Assembly: GCA_017404985.1 (NCBI GenBank)
Contig: JAFRBK010000048.1
Location: forward strand, 1 to 64,000
DNA length: 64,000 bases
Source: Clostridia bacterium
Lineage (GTDB): Bacteria > Bacillota > Clostridia > Christensenellales > Aristaeellaceae
Direction of reading: 5' to 3'
Shown: in pieces, positions 43,263-51,381 of the stretch
How positions within the stretch are numbered: position 1 is the first letter of the stretch
Layout: each line of letters begins with the position of its first letter
Notes under the pieces: model-generated
The model's database searches: none
Seen by the model: only the letters and a program-made list of their open reading frames with translations
What the model was told of the DNA's origin: nothing
Translations under genes and position numbers: made by a program

Positions 43263-45995
43263 TTACTCAAATTTCAGGTTCGCTTCCTGAACAAAGCCCC
43301 TCGCAGTTCCGATGTCCACATAAACCCATTGGTCCAGCCTGGCCAGGCAGGTTATAACCTGTCCCAATTTCAGGGCTGTCAGTTTCCCTTTGGAATGAAG
43401 CGGATCATCCGTCAGGTTGCACTTTTTGACCACAGTAGCCGTTTCCGCCCCGAAGGAAAGCAGCGGAACCTCGGACATATTCTCGACAACGCTGCTGGAA
43501 ACATAGCCAAAGCGCCATTGCCCGCCGTTCACCTGATACTGCACCAGCACCAGGCCGTTCTCCTGGCCATAAACATATGCGCTGTTGTTGGTTGTCAGCA
43601 TCGCCCTTCCGTTCGCCGGACGCAGATAATCCTCTCCCGGCCCGGAATATACAATTGTTTTCTGGTTGCGGATCAGCTTTGCGCTGACCGGCGTAAAGGG
43701 GCCCGAAGCATTTCCGTTCATGGAACTGACGGTCGTCCTCTGGTCGTTTTCCGATTCAAAGTACTCACTCCGCGCATAGCCGATTCTGCCGTCTTCCAGT
43801 TGAATCTTGTACCACGGTCTTTCGTCCTCGCCAACAATTTCATCCAGGACGGAAACGACCGTCCCTTTCTTCTGGATATAAGTCAGCCTGCGGCTCCCTG
43901 TATCCGCTTCCGCCCTGCAGTTCACTTTCTTTGAAGTAGTCTTCGCCAGGAAGGGGAACCGGGCTGCCTCGGCCGGATCCTGCAGTTCCATCACGGAAGC
44001 GAGAACAAATCCGGTTTCCCCGTCTTCCAGCTTCACCTTATACCATTTTTCGCCCGAAGAATCAAAAGTATCATCTGTAATCACGGTCAGTGTGCGCTTG
44101 TAAGTAATATATGCCACACGCTTGCTCTTCCTGTCCGCCCGGTAACGCACATTGACTTTCTTTTCTGTCGTCCGCCCGTATGCTGGATAGGTAATCACGG
44201 CTTTGCCCGCCGGTTTTTCTTCCTCCGGTTCCTCAGTCTCAGTTTCTTCTTCCTCTTCCGGTTCCTCCTCCGGTTCAGGCGTCGGTGTTTCCGACGGAAT
44301 CGGGGTTGCCGTCGGTACCGGCGTGGCAGTCTGCACCGGTGTGGCGGTTGGTGCCGATGTCGGAGATTCCGTCGGACGCAGCGTCGGAGTCGGCGCAGCG
44401 GTCACAACCGGTGTAGCGGTCGGTACCGGTGTCGGAGAATTGGTCGGTCCAGGTGTTGCGGTAACAGTAGCCGTAGGAACAGGCGTTGCCGTTGCAGGCA
44501 CTTTCGTTGCCGAAACTGCCGCCGGAGCGGCTGTCGGGGTATTCGTAGGAACGGCCGTCGACATAGCTGTCGGCGTATTCGTCGCTGATGCGGTTGGTGC
44601 CGGGCTGGGTGTTGCAGTCGGTTCCGTTGTGTTCGTTAGCGCAGGAGCAGACACCTGCTCTGTTTCCGCTGTCTGCCCGGGCGTCCAGGGCAAGTTTCCT
44701 TGATCCTCCAGGGTTTTCTTGTCATCCGGGCTGAATACCCCCATGGCGAAAAGGATTCCTGCCACTGCCAGCGCAAGCAACAGTAGGAGAACCGGAATCA
44801 ACCACCGTTTCTTCCCGGGTTTCGTTTCCTCTTCCGCCGGCGATGGATTACTGAAACGGTTTCTCAGATCGGTGCCGTTGTTCCCGGGCCCGTTCTCCAC
44901 AGCCGTTGCCGCTTCCCGATAATCTTTAGCAAGAGGTTGTGCAGCCTGCCGGGCTGGCATTCCCCGGGCTGCAGCATTCTCCGGCTGTCTGGCTTCCTGT
45001 GCGGTGGAACCGAAATGAAACTGGTGGGAAGCGCTGCCGATCCGGTCGTCCCCATCCTCCCGGACAATCCTCCGCCCGTCTCCCTGGCAGGCTTCCAGGT
45101 CCCGCTTGACCTCTCCTGCATTCAGATACCGGTCTTCCGGGCGGAAGGCGCACATTTTCAGAATAATGTCTGCCAGCTTCTGATCAGCGTACTGTGGCGG
45201 CGGAAGCGGTTCCCCGGACAGCCTTTTCATCATGGCTGCTTCGTTGAGTTGGCTGGTGATTTCCCCTTTCAGCGGCAGGAACGGAAGACGGTTTCCGTTC
45301 ATCAGCCGGTACATCACCAGGCCCAAGGAATAAATATCCACCCGGCTGTCTGCAGGCTGGCTCCGGTAGATTTCCGGCGCCATATAATTATAGGTTCCCT
45401 TCCGGGACATCGCCGTCACCGCGGATTCCATCGCCCGCGCAGTTCCGTAGTCTCCCAGCTTGTAGTCGCCGGTCGCGTTGACAAAAATATTCTGCGGTTT
45501 GATGTCCCGGTGTACCAGGTGGTAATTGTTCAGAATCTCGATCGCTGTCGCGATATCGCATCCGAGGCGGATAACGTCCGAGGTCGTCATCTGTTCCTTC
45601 ATCCGGACGGTCAGCGGCGTCAGAAGTTCCATCCGCAGAAACAGGTCATATCCGATTCCGTCCGGTTTCGGAATAATCATATGGTCTTCATAGGATACGA
45701 TATTCGTATACCCCTGAAGCATATGCATTGTATCGATTTCATCTGCCAGGGACTGCAGCATCCGGTTGTAGTACCGGACAGCCGATTCCTCGCTGGTAAA
45801 AACATCTTCGTCGATCAGGTGCCGGACTTCACTCTCATCCTTCGGAATAGAAATATGCTTGACTGCGGCATAGTATACCTTGCCGCCGATCATGTTCCGG
45901 CGGACGCGCCAAACCGTGCCGTAGGAGCCTTCCCCCAGCCTGGTGTCAATTTCCCATTCACCCCAAAGCGGGCTGAATTGCCTGATATCGCTCAT
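43263..45995 (-). CDS. Receptor Ser/Thr kinase with four SH3-like modules
   Basis: A 910-residue membrane kinase. The kinase domain has GEGSYG, Lys46, HRD Asp164 and DYG Asp182 and is almost the same as in the gene at 33891, including a long identical stretch around DEDVFTSEESAVRYYNRMLQ. A membrane span follows near 410-430 (IPVLLLLLALAVAGILFAMG), then a Pro/Thr linker and an acidic EEEPEEEEE-like patch. Outside are four SH3-like modules: KVNVRYRADRKSKRVAYI, KVNCRAEADTGSRRLTYI, TIVYSGPGEDYLRPANG and KCNLTDDPLHSKGKLTALKL. Multiple SH3 modules suggest multivalent peptidoglycan binding. GGGAGA precedes the ATG; the next gene upstream ends 33 bases away. Confidence 0.92.
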   Translation of the reverse strand: MSDIRQFSPLWGEWEIDTRLGEGSYGTVWRVRRNMIGGKVYYAAVKHISIPKDESEVRHLIDEDVFTSEESAVRYYNRMLQSLADEIDTMHMLQGYTNIVSYEDHMIIPKPDGIGYDLFLRMELLTPLTVRMKEQMTTSDVIRLGCDIATAIEILNNYHLVHRDIKPQNIFVNATGDYKLGDYGTARAMESAVTAMSRKGTYNYMAPEIYRSQPADSRVDIYSLGLVMYRLMNGNRLPFLPLKGEITSQLNEAAMMKRLSGEPLPPPQYADQKLADIILKMCAFRPEDRYLNAGEVKRDLEACQGDGRRIVREDGDDRIGSASHQFHFGSTAQEARQPENAAARGMPARQAAQPLAKDYREAATAVENGPGNNGTDLRNRFSNPSPAEEETKPGKKRWLIPVLLLLLALAVAGILFAMGVFSPDDKKTLEDQGNLPWTPGQTAETEQVSAPALTNTTEPTATPSPAPTASATNTPTAMSTAVPTNTPTAAPAAVSATKVPATATPVPTATVTATPGPTNSPTPVPTATPVVTAAPTPTLRPTESPTSAPTATPVQTATPVPTATPIPSETPTPEPEEEPEEEEETETEEPEEEKPAGKAVITYPAYGRTTEKKVNVRYRADRKSKRVAYITYKRTLTVITDDTFDSSGEKWYKVKLEDGETGFVLASVMELQDPAEAARFPFLAKTTSKKVNCRAEADTGSRRLTYIQKKGTVVSVLDEIVGEDERPWYKIQLEDGRIGYARSEYFESENDQRTTVSSMNGNASGPFTPVSAKLIRNQKTIVYSGPGEDYLRPANGRAMLTTNNSAYVYGQENGLVLVQYQVNGGQWRFGYVSSSVVENMSEVPLLSFGAETATVVKKCNLTDDPLHSKGKLTALKLGQVITCLARLDQWVYVDIGTARGFVQEANLKFE
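44265..44660. repeat. Low-complexity Pro/Thr codon repeats in a kinase linker
   Basis: Units encoding VPTATP, APTATP and NTPTA fill the spacer of the four-SH3 kinase. Confidence 0.8.
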
Positions 45996-46028
45996 GCTTT
46001 TCTCCCATTCCGATGATTTCTGATCCTG

Positions 46029-48926
46029 TTACGGGTTGGATCTCTGAAGAACGGCCGCTTCCGGATCCAGCCAGAAGGCCGGCCGTACGCAGCCGCCTTC
46101 CTGGCTGACACTGCCGCTGCGCCTGGAACCGTTGTTGAAAACATAGATGGCCACGTCCTGGTTTCGTCCGGGGGACCGCAGCCACCACCAGCATGCCTCC
46201 CGGCCATCCTTCCGGTTATCCCCGCTTGTCCAGGCGCCGCGGGCTGCGGCATAATCCGTCGGCGCACACATTCTGTTTTCTTTTTTCTTTAAATACAGAT
46301 CGAACGCTTCATGGTAACTGAGTAGAAAAATCCGGTCTTCCGTGTTGCTCCCGCCGGATACGTTCCATTCGCTGTATCCCTGGCCGGCACTGTTGTCCAC
46401 TTCCACCGTCAGCACGGCTGCCCGTTCTGCTTTTGTAAAAGCCTCCTTCAGGAAATCCTGGTTCAGCCAGTTCCTCAGGGAGCAATCCTTCCAGGCCACA
46501 CTTCGGGCATCTGTGTGGAACGGTTGCACATCCAGCGCATATCGGCTCAGCAGCAGACTCTTCCCATTTTGGACATCCAGAACAATCCACTCGATCGGCT
46601 CCGTTCCGTCAGAAGAATTATTGTCCTGTTCGTAATGGCCGAAAGTGATAATATTCCCAACGTTTCTGTACGGCTTCAGGGGAATTGCCTTCCGAAGTTC
46701 TGCGGCCTCTTCCCGTGCCTGGTCATTTCCCTGCGACGCCGAAAGCTCGAAATACCGCAGGGCTTCCTCATCATTCTGTTCCGTCCCGATGCCATCCCGA
46801 TAGCAGGCCGCAACCTGGTACTGTGCATCTTCATCTCCGTTATCCGCAGCCAATTTGTAATACCGGAAGGCCTTTACCGGATCCGGATTCACGCCCAGCC
46901 CGTTTTTATACAAAAAGCCAAGGCTGTACTGAGCGACGCTGCTTCCCTGGTCCGCCGCCATCTGATAATAAACGATCGCCATTTCGTAGGATTGCCCGAC
47001 TCCCAGCCCGTTCTGGTACATATAGCCCAGATTGTATTGGGCCATCGGCTTTCCCTGCTCCGCCGCCAGCCGGAAATATTTCGCCGCCAGCGCATAATCC
47101 TGGTTACCGAAAGCACCGGTATAGTAGATTTCCCCAGCCTTCTCCTGGGCTTCTGCACTGCCCGCTTCGGCAGCCTCCAGAAGATAGCGCATGCCCTGCT
47201 CTGTGTCCCGTTCCGATTCGCTAACGTACAGGCAGGCGATGCCCCGGGCATACAGCTCCTCTGCCGTCAGTGCCGGCGTCGGTGTCGTCGTCGGAACCGC
47301 TGTCGGTACAGGAGTGGCCGTCGGCGTCGGTTCTGGTGTCGCGGTCGCCCCAGGCGTCGGTTCTGGTGTGGCCGTCGGTGTCAGCGTTTCAGTCGGTACA
47401 ACTGTCGGTGTCAGCGTTTCAGTCGGTACAACTGTCGGTGTAGCGGTTGCTGTCGGCGCCGCTGTCGGTGCATGGGTCGCTGTTGCCATTGCTGTCGGTT
47501 CTGGAGTCGCAGTTGGCACGGTCGTTGCTTCCGGTGTCACGGCGGAAGCAACTTCCTGCGTCTGCACTGCAGGTGATTCCGCCGTCGGAACAGGCGTGTT
47601 CTGCAGCGTCGGCTCCGTGGCCGAATCAGCAGCTGTTTCTATGGAACCAGCCGGTGACTGGCCCGTTGAACCGGACCCACCGTTGTTCAGAAACAGAATT
47701 GCTCCTGCCACAGCAGCCACCAGAAGCACCGCTGCCACTGCCGGCCAACGTTTTTTCTTTTTCTCCTGTGCCAGAGGGCCGCCAAGGGCCGCCTGCAGCT
47801 GTGCGGCCCGGTAGTCCACAGCTTCAAACCCAACCACAGTCTTTGCCTCCGGAGAAGGAACAACCGCTGGAGCGTCATTTCTTTTCTCCCGAATGCTGCG
47901 GGAAGGTTGGCGAAAGGATCCGCTGGTTCCGTGGGCGGATGACCCGAAATGAAAGCGGTGCGAATCGGACGCGGCGGAATCATCGCCCGCCTGCTGGACC
48001 ACCTGGTCCTCTCCGTTGTACGCCTCCAGTGCCTGTTTCAGTTCCTGGGCGTTTATGTACCGATCTTCCGGACGGAAGGCGCAGGCTTTCAGAATAATGC
48101 CGGAAAGCGCCGCATCCGCGTATTTCGGCGGCGGAAGCGGCTCTCCCGAGAACCGTCTGAGCATGGCGTTCTCGTTCATTTCGCTGGAAACATTCCCGCT
48201 CAGGGGAAGGAACGGAAGGCGGTTTCCGTTCATCAGACGGTACATGACCAGGCCCAGCGAATACATATCCACACGGCTGTCAGCCGGTTGATTTCGATAG
48301 ATTTCAGGGGCCATATAATTATATGTTCCTTTACGGGACATGGCCGTTACGGCCGATTCCATGGCCCGGGCAGTTCCATAATCCCCCAGCTTGTAATCGC
48401 CGGTGGCATTCACAAAAATATTCTGCGGTTTGATGTCCCGGTGAACCAGGTGATACCGGTTCAGCACATCAATCGCAGTGGAAATATCGATTCCCAGATG
48501 CACAACGTCCTTTGTTGTCATCTGTTCCCGCATACGGACCGTCAACGGCGTCAGAAGCTCCATACGCAGAAAGATATCGTATCCGATTCCGTCTTCTTTG
48601 GGAATAATATCATGGTCTTCATAGGATACGATGTTGGTGTAACCCTGAAGTGTATGCATCGTGTCAATCTCTTCCAGCAGAGACTGAAGCATGTCCTCAT
48701 AATAACGGGCAGCGGACTCCCGGCTGGCAAACACACCTTCATCCAGAAGGTGCTGGAATTCGCTCTCGTCTTTGGGAATAGAAATGTGCTTGACGGCAGC
48801 TTCATAGAATCTGCCGTCAAGCCATGGGCGTCGAATTTTCCAGACTGAGCCGAAGGATCCTTCGCCCAGTTTACTGACGATTTCCCAGTTCCCCCAGAGG
48901 GGACTGAACATCCTGATATCACTCAT
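46029..48926 (-). CDS. Receptor Ser/Thr kinase with Sel1 repeats and DUF6273
   Basis: A 965-residue membrane kinase. The start MSDIRMFSPLWGNWE is followed by GEGSFG, Lys46, HRD Asp164 and DYG Asp182. The membrane span lies near 395-412 (WPAVAAVLLVAAVAGAILFL). After a Pro/Thr linker come about five Sel1-type repeats (KYFRLAAEQGKPMAQYNLGY, MYQNGLGVGQSYEMAIVYYQ, FRYYKLAADNGDEDAQYQVA), then a DUF6273 domain (ITFGHYEQDNNSSDGTEPIE, CWWWLRSPGRNQ). Sel1 repeats are helical protein-binding scaffolds, usual in cytoplasm or periplasm, and rare as a kinase ectodomain. It is the first kinase after the WXG100 genes, separated by a strong hairpin. Confidence 0.92.
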   Translation of the reverse strand: MSDIRMFSPLWGNWEIVSKLGEGSFGSVWKIRRPWLDGRFYEAAVKHISIPKDESEFQHLLDEGVFASRESAARYYEDMLQSLLEEIDTMHTLQGYTNIVSYEDHDIIPKEDGIGYDIFLRMELLTPLTVRMREQMTTKDVVHLGIDISTAIDVLNRYHLVHRDIKPQNIFVNATGDYKLGDYGTARAMESAVTAMSRKGTYNYMAPEIYRNQPADSRVDMYSLGLVMYRLMNGNRLPFLPLSGNVSSEMNENAMLRRFSGEPLPPPKYADAALSGIILKACAFRPEDRYINAQELKQALEAYNGEDQVVQQAGDDSAASDSHRFHFGSSAHGTSGSFRQPSRSIREKRNDAPAVVPSPEAKTVVGFEAVDYRAAQLQAALGGPLAQEKKKKRWPAVAAVLLVAAVAGAILFLNNGGSGSTGQSPAGSIETAADSATEPTLQNTPVPTAESPAVQTQEVASAVTPEATTVPTATPEPTAMATATHAPTAAPTATATPTVVPTETLTPTVVPTETLTPTATPEPTPGATATPEPTPTATPVPTAVPTTTPTPALTAEELYARGIACLYVSESERDTEQGMRYLLEAAEAGSAEAQEKAGEIYYTGAFGNQDYALAAKYFRLAAEQGKPMAQYNLGYMYQNGLGVGQSYEMAIVYYQMAADQGSSVAQYSLGFLYKNGLGVNPDPVKAFRYYKLAADNGDEDAQYQVAACYRDGIGTEQNDEEALRYFELSASQGNDQAREEAAELRKAIPLKPYRNVGNIITFGHYEQDNNSSDGTEPIEWIVLDVQNGKSLLLSRYALDVQPFHTDARSVAWKDCSLRNWLNQDFLKEAFTKAERAAVLTVEVDNSAGQGYSEWNVSGGSNTEDRIFLLSYHEAFDLYLKKKENRMCAPTDYAAARGAWTSGDNRKDGREACWWWLRSPGRNQDVAIYVFNNGSRRSGSVSQEGGCVRPAFWLDPEAAVLQRSNP
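47265..47630. repeat. Low-complexity Pro/Thr codon repeats in a kinase linker
   Basis: Units encoding TVVPTETLTP (two in direct tandem) and TPEPT repeat in the spacer of the Sel1 kinase. Confidence 0.85.
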
Positions 48927-48940
48927 GTTTTTCTCCCGCG

Positions 48941-48989
48941 CCTGAAGTGCTGTCCGTCAGGAACGCATGCCCGGCGGACAGCCTTCAGG
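48941..48989 (-). other. Long hairpin between WXG100 and kinase genes
   Basis: Minus strand: CCTGAAGGCTGTCCG pairs with CGGACAGCACTTCAGG around an 18-base loop. No T run follows; the ribosome site GGGAG of the kinase gene comes directly after. It may block or process read-through, so that the small WXG proteins are made in excess over the kinases. Confidence 0.65.
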
Positions 48990-49020
48990 CAGGATGGAAC
49001 ATTGGTTGGCTTGTTTCCGG

Positions 49021-49308
49021 TCAGCTGAAGTTGGACGCCAGCTGGACATCCACGTCGTCATAAGTCTTCGCCGAGGTCTGGGCCACCTGTGCGATCTGCT
49101 GAAGCACCTGCGCAAAGCTGTGCAGTGTCGGCTGCAGGTTCACGTAGCTGTTGTAGAACGCATTGGACGAAATGCCGGTCCACGCGGAAGCGATGGATTC
49201 AATCTTGGCATCCAGGGCGGATACCTTAGCGTTCAGCTGTTCCGCTTTTTCAGCGATCTGGTTTCCGTAGCTCATCAGCTCTTCGGGTGTTACTTTCAGT
49301 TCTGCCAT
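49021..49308 (-). CDS. WXG100-family protein (EsxA-like)
   Basis: A 95-residue all-helical protein. It has a helix, the turn motif Trp-Thr-Gly (SAWTGISSNAFYNSY, Trp about 43) and a second helix, ending near a YDDVDVQLASNFS tail. No signal peptide. WXG100 proteins form helical-hairpin dimers and are both substrates and co-factors of EssC-type ATPases. The start matches that of other EsxA-like proteins (MAELKVTPEELMSYGNQI). GGAGG precedes the ATG. It is the third of three consecutive small WXG genes. Confidence 0.93.
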   Translation of the reverse strand: MAELKVTPEELMSYGNQIAEKAEQLNAKVSALDAKIESIASAWTGISSNAFYNSYVNLQPTLHSFAQVLQQIAQVAQTSAKTYDDVDVQLASNFS

Positions 49309-49351
49309 GGTTTTATTCCTCCTTTTCCTATGTCAGCAATCAGTTCCAATA

Positions 49352-49633
49352 TCAGCGGGCGCTCAGGCCGGATTCAGTCTCCGACCAGGCCGCAGCAACC
49401 TGGGACACCTGGGAACCCAGCCCGGCGACGATCTCGCCCAGCTGAGCCAGATTCTGTTTCTGGCTGTTGTAGTCAGCCATGAAGGATGCCTGCGCAAGGC
49501 CCTCCCACACGCTGCTGATCTGGTTGACCAGCCCACCGGCTTCGCCGATGATGCTGTCCAGTTCGCTTCCGATTGCCTTGATCTCTCCGGCCATCGATTC
49601 CAGTTGTTCAGATGATACTTTGATGTCTGCCAT
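49352..49633 (-). CDS. WXG100-family protein (EsxA-like)
   Basis: A 93-residue protein starting MADIKVSSEQLESMAGEIKA, with the turn motif Trp-Glu-Gly (SVWEGLAQASFMADY) and a second helix ending in SAWSETESGLSAR-like sequence. The true start at 49633 has AAAGGAG 11 bases upstream; the open frame to 49663 only adds its ribosome-site region. No signal peptide. It may dimerise with the neighbour at 49021, since T7SSb systems often pair such proteins. Confidence 0.92.
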   Translation of the reverse strand: MADIKVSSEQLESMAGEIKAIGSELDSIIGEAGGLVNQISSVWEGLAQASFMADYNSQKQNLAQLGEIVAGLGSQVSQVAAAWSETESGLSAR

Positions 49634-49716
49634 TGTCTTCTCGACTCCTTTCTTTCCGGGCATGTTATTCTACAGATCGCCTTGTGCGATTGTATTCAGT
49701 GGATTTGCGGGCCATT

Positions 49717-50016
49717 TCAGACCCGAAGCTGTTTCGCCTGGTCCAGCAGGTTTTCATAAGTTCTGACCACGTCGTCCATGATGATGGTCAGGTCGTACAG
49801 CAGTTCGCTGTAACGCCTGGTGGTGTCCAGCCATTCGTCGCCGATCACGCTTCTGAACTTGGCGGACGCGTCGCCGACCCAGTACCGGTTTACCAGCTGG
49901 TTCATGGCTTTTTCCAGGTCCTTCTTGATGGATTCCAGTTCGTTGGAGTATTGGCGGTATCTTGCAGCTCCTCTGCTCAGTTCTGCCGTGTCGAATTCAA
50001 CATAGTTGTAGGCCAT
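49717..50016 (-). CDS. Divergent WXG100-type protein
   Basis: A 99-residue helical protein with the turn motif Trp-Val-Gly (NRYWVGDASAKFRSV) between two long amphipathic helices. The N-terminus MAYNYVEFDTAELSRGAARY differs from classical EsxA, and the second helix has a LLYDLTIIMDDVVRTYENLL pattern. It may pair with an effector or with one of the other small WXG proteins. It sits 19 bases after the TPR gene. Confidence 0.85.
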   Translation of the reverse strand: MAYNYVEFDTAELSRGAARYRQYSNELESIKKDLEKAMNQLVNRYWVGDASAKFRSVIGDEWLDTTRRYSELLYDLTIIMDDVVRTYENLLDQAKQLRV

Positions 50017-50035
50017 TCATCGTCCCCCCTGTCGG

Positions 50036-51358
50036 TCAGATTCCGAGCGTCTTCCTTGCCTTTTCCTGCAGTCCGTCCATGATGGCTTTGGCAGCTTCCT
50101 TGTCGCCTTTGTCCATCAGCAGCTGTGCTCTCAGCGTGCGGATCGCGTCGTTGGTCCCGGCCAGCTTCTCGCAGTAATCCAGTTCCTCCAGGGCCTTGTC
50201 ATACTGCTTCAGGCCGCGAAGGCACATAATCCGGTATACTCTCGCCTCGGTCCGGGTGCTGTCGCTGACCGCCAGCATTCTCAGTTTGGTCAGGCCTTCC
50301 TTGTACAGCAGCATGGCTTCCTCTGTCCGGCCCAGCTGCTCCAGCGCGTAAGGCTGCAGCACGATCGCGCGGATGAAGAAGTCGTCTGCGTTTTTCTTCT
50401 TCAGGCAGTCGTTGGTCAGCTCCAGCAGCTCCGTATAGCGCTTCTGGGCAGACAGCAGCTCCATCAGCATATTCCGGGCTTCCACATCCACCATTCCATC
50501 GGTTTCCCGGCTGATCCGTGCCTTGCAACTTTCGATCGCCTGGTCCGGCTTTTCCTCGCCCAGATACAGGTTCGCTTCAATCGTGTCCAGCGCATCCAGG
50601 GACTCAGGGTCAGTGATCTCCTCCCGCAGCTTCGCCACTTCTGCGTGCGCTTCTTCATAGCGTCCCTTCAGTCCATACAGCCGCACCTTCTGCAGCCGCA
50701 GGTCCTTATCATCCGGGAAAATCTCCAGGGCAACCTTCAGGCACTCCTCTGCCTCGTCGTAGTTATCCTTCTCCACCAGGATATCGATCATCAGCGCATA
50801 GACCGACAGTTCCAGCGGGAAGCGTTCCAGGGCAGTCTTGCAGAGGCTTTCCGCTTCCTCCATCTGTCCGGTGACCGCCAGCAGGTTGATCCGGTGGGCA
50901 ACGGGGTCCACCCATTCCGGGTTCTGTCGGCCTGCCCGGATATATGCCACCATCGCGCTGTCTGCGTCTCCGAGCTCCTCATGGCAGTAGCCCAGGTTGA
51001 CGGTCATGTGCTCGTCCTCGTATCCGAGCTCTTCTGCGGTCCGGTATTCCGCGATGGCATCCTTGAATTCGCCGCGCAACAGCTTCAGGTTTCCGATGGA
51101 ATAATGCAACGCACCGTCGTTTTTGTTCACCTGCAGGCCTTTTTCGTAGCAGGCCTCCGCCAGGTCAAGTTCATCCTCCAGGGTGCGGATATTGCCTTCC
51201 TCCACATAAGCGCCCACGTACATGGGATCTGCTTCCTGTGCTTTGGCCAGCAGGTCATAGGCATCCTCATACATTTCCTTGGTAGCCAGCAGATGTGCCT
51301 GCTGTGTCAGGTCCATCGCCTCCAGGGTTTCCGGAGAAAGGTTTTCCAACTGATCCAT
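50036..51358 (-). CDS. TPR-repeat protein inside the T7SS cassette
   Basis: A 440-residue soluble protein made of tandem tetratricopeptide repeats (about ten). Examples are AYDLLAKAQEADPMYVGAYV, ACYEKGLQVNKNDGALHYSI and ECLKVALEIFPDDKDLRLQK. No signal peptide or membrane span. TPR scaffolds bind short peptides; here, between the effector candidate and the small WXG genes, it may act as a chaperone or adaptor presenting substrates to the EssC motor (inference). AAGGAGG precedes the ATG. Confidence 0.88.
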   Translation of the reverse strand: MDQLENLSPETLEAMDLTQQAHLLATKEMYEDAYDLLAKAQEADPMYVGAYVEEGNIRTLEDELDLAEACYEKGLQVNKNDGALHYSIGNLKLLRGEFKDAIAEYRTAEELGYEDEHMTVNLGYCHEELGDADSAMVAYIRAGRQNPEWVDPVAHRINLLAVTGQMEEAESLCKTALERFPLELSVYALMIDILVEKDNYDEAEECLKVALEIFPDDKDLRLQKVRLYGLKGRYEEAHAEVAKLREEITDPESLDALDTIEANLYLGEEKPDQAIESCKARISRETDGMVDVEARNMLMELLSAQKRYTELLELTNDCLKKKNADDFFIRAIVLQPYALEQLGRTEEAMLLYKEGLTKLRMLAVSDSTRTEARVYRIMCLRGLKQYDKALEELDYCEKLAGTNDAIRTLRAQLLMDKGDKEAAKAIMDGLQEKARKTLGI

Positions 51359-51381
51359 TGATAATTCCTCCTTATCTCATG

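Noticed and set aside
34930-47630. CRISPR-like regular repeats
   Set aside because: The short repeats are in-frame Pro/Thr codon runs inside kinase genes, with no constant repeat length, spacers or cas genes.
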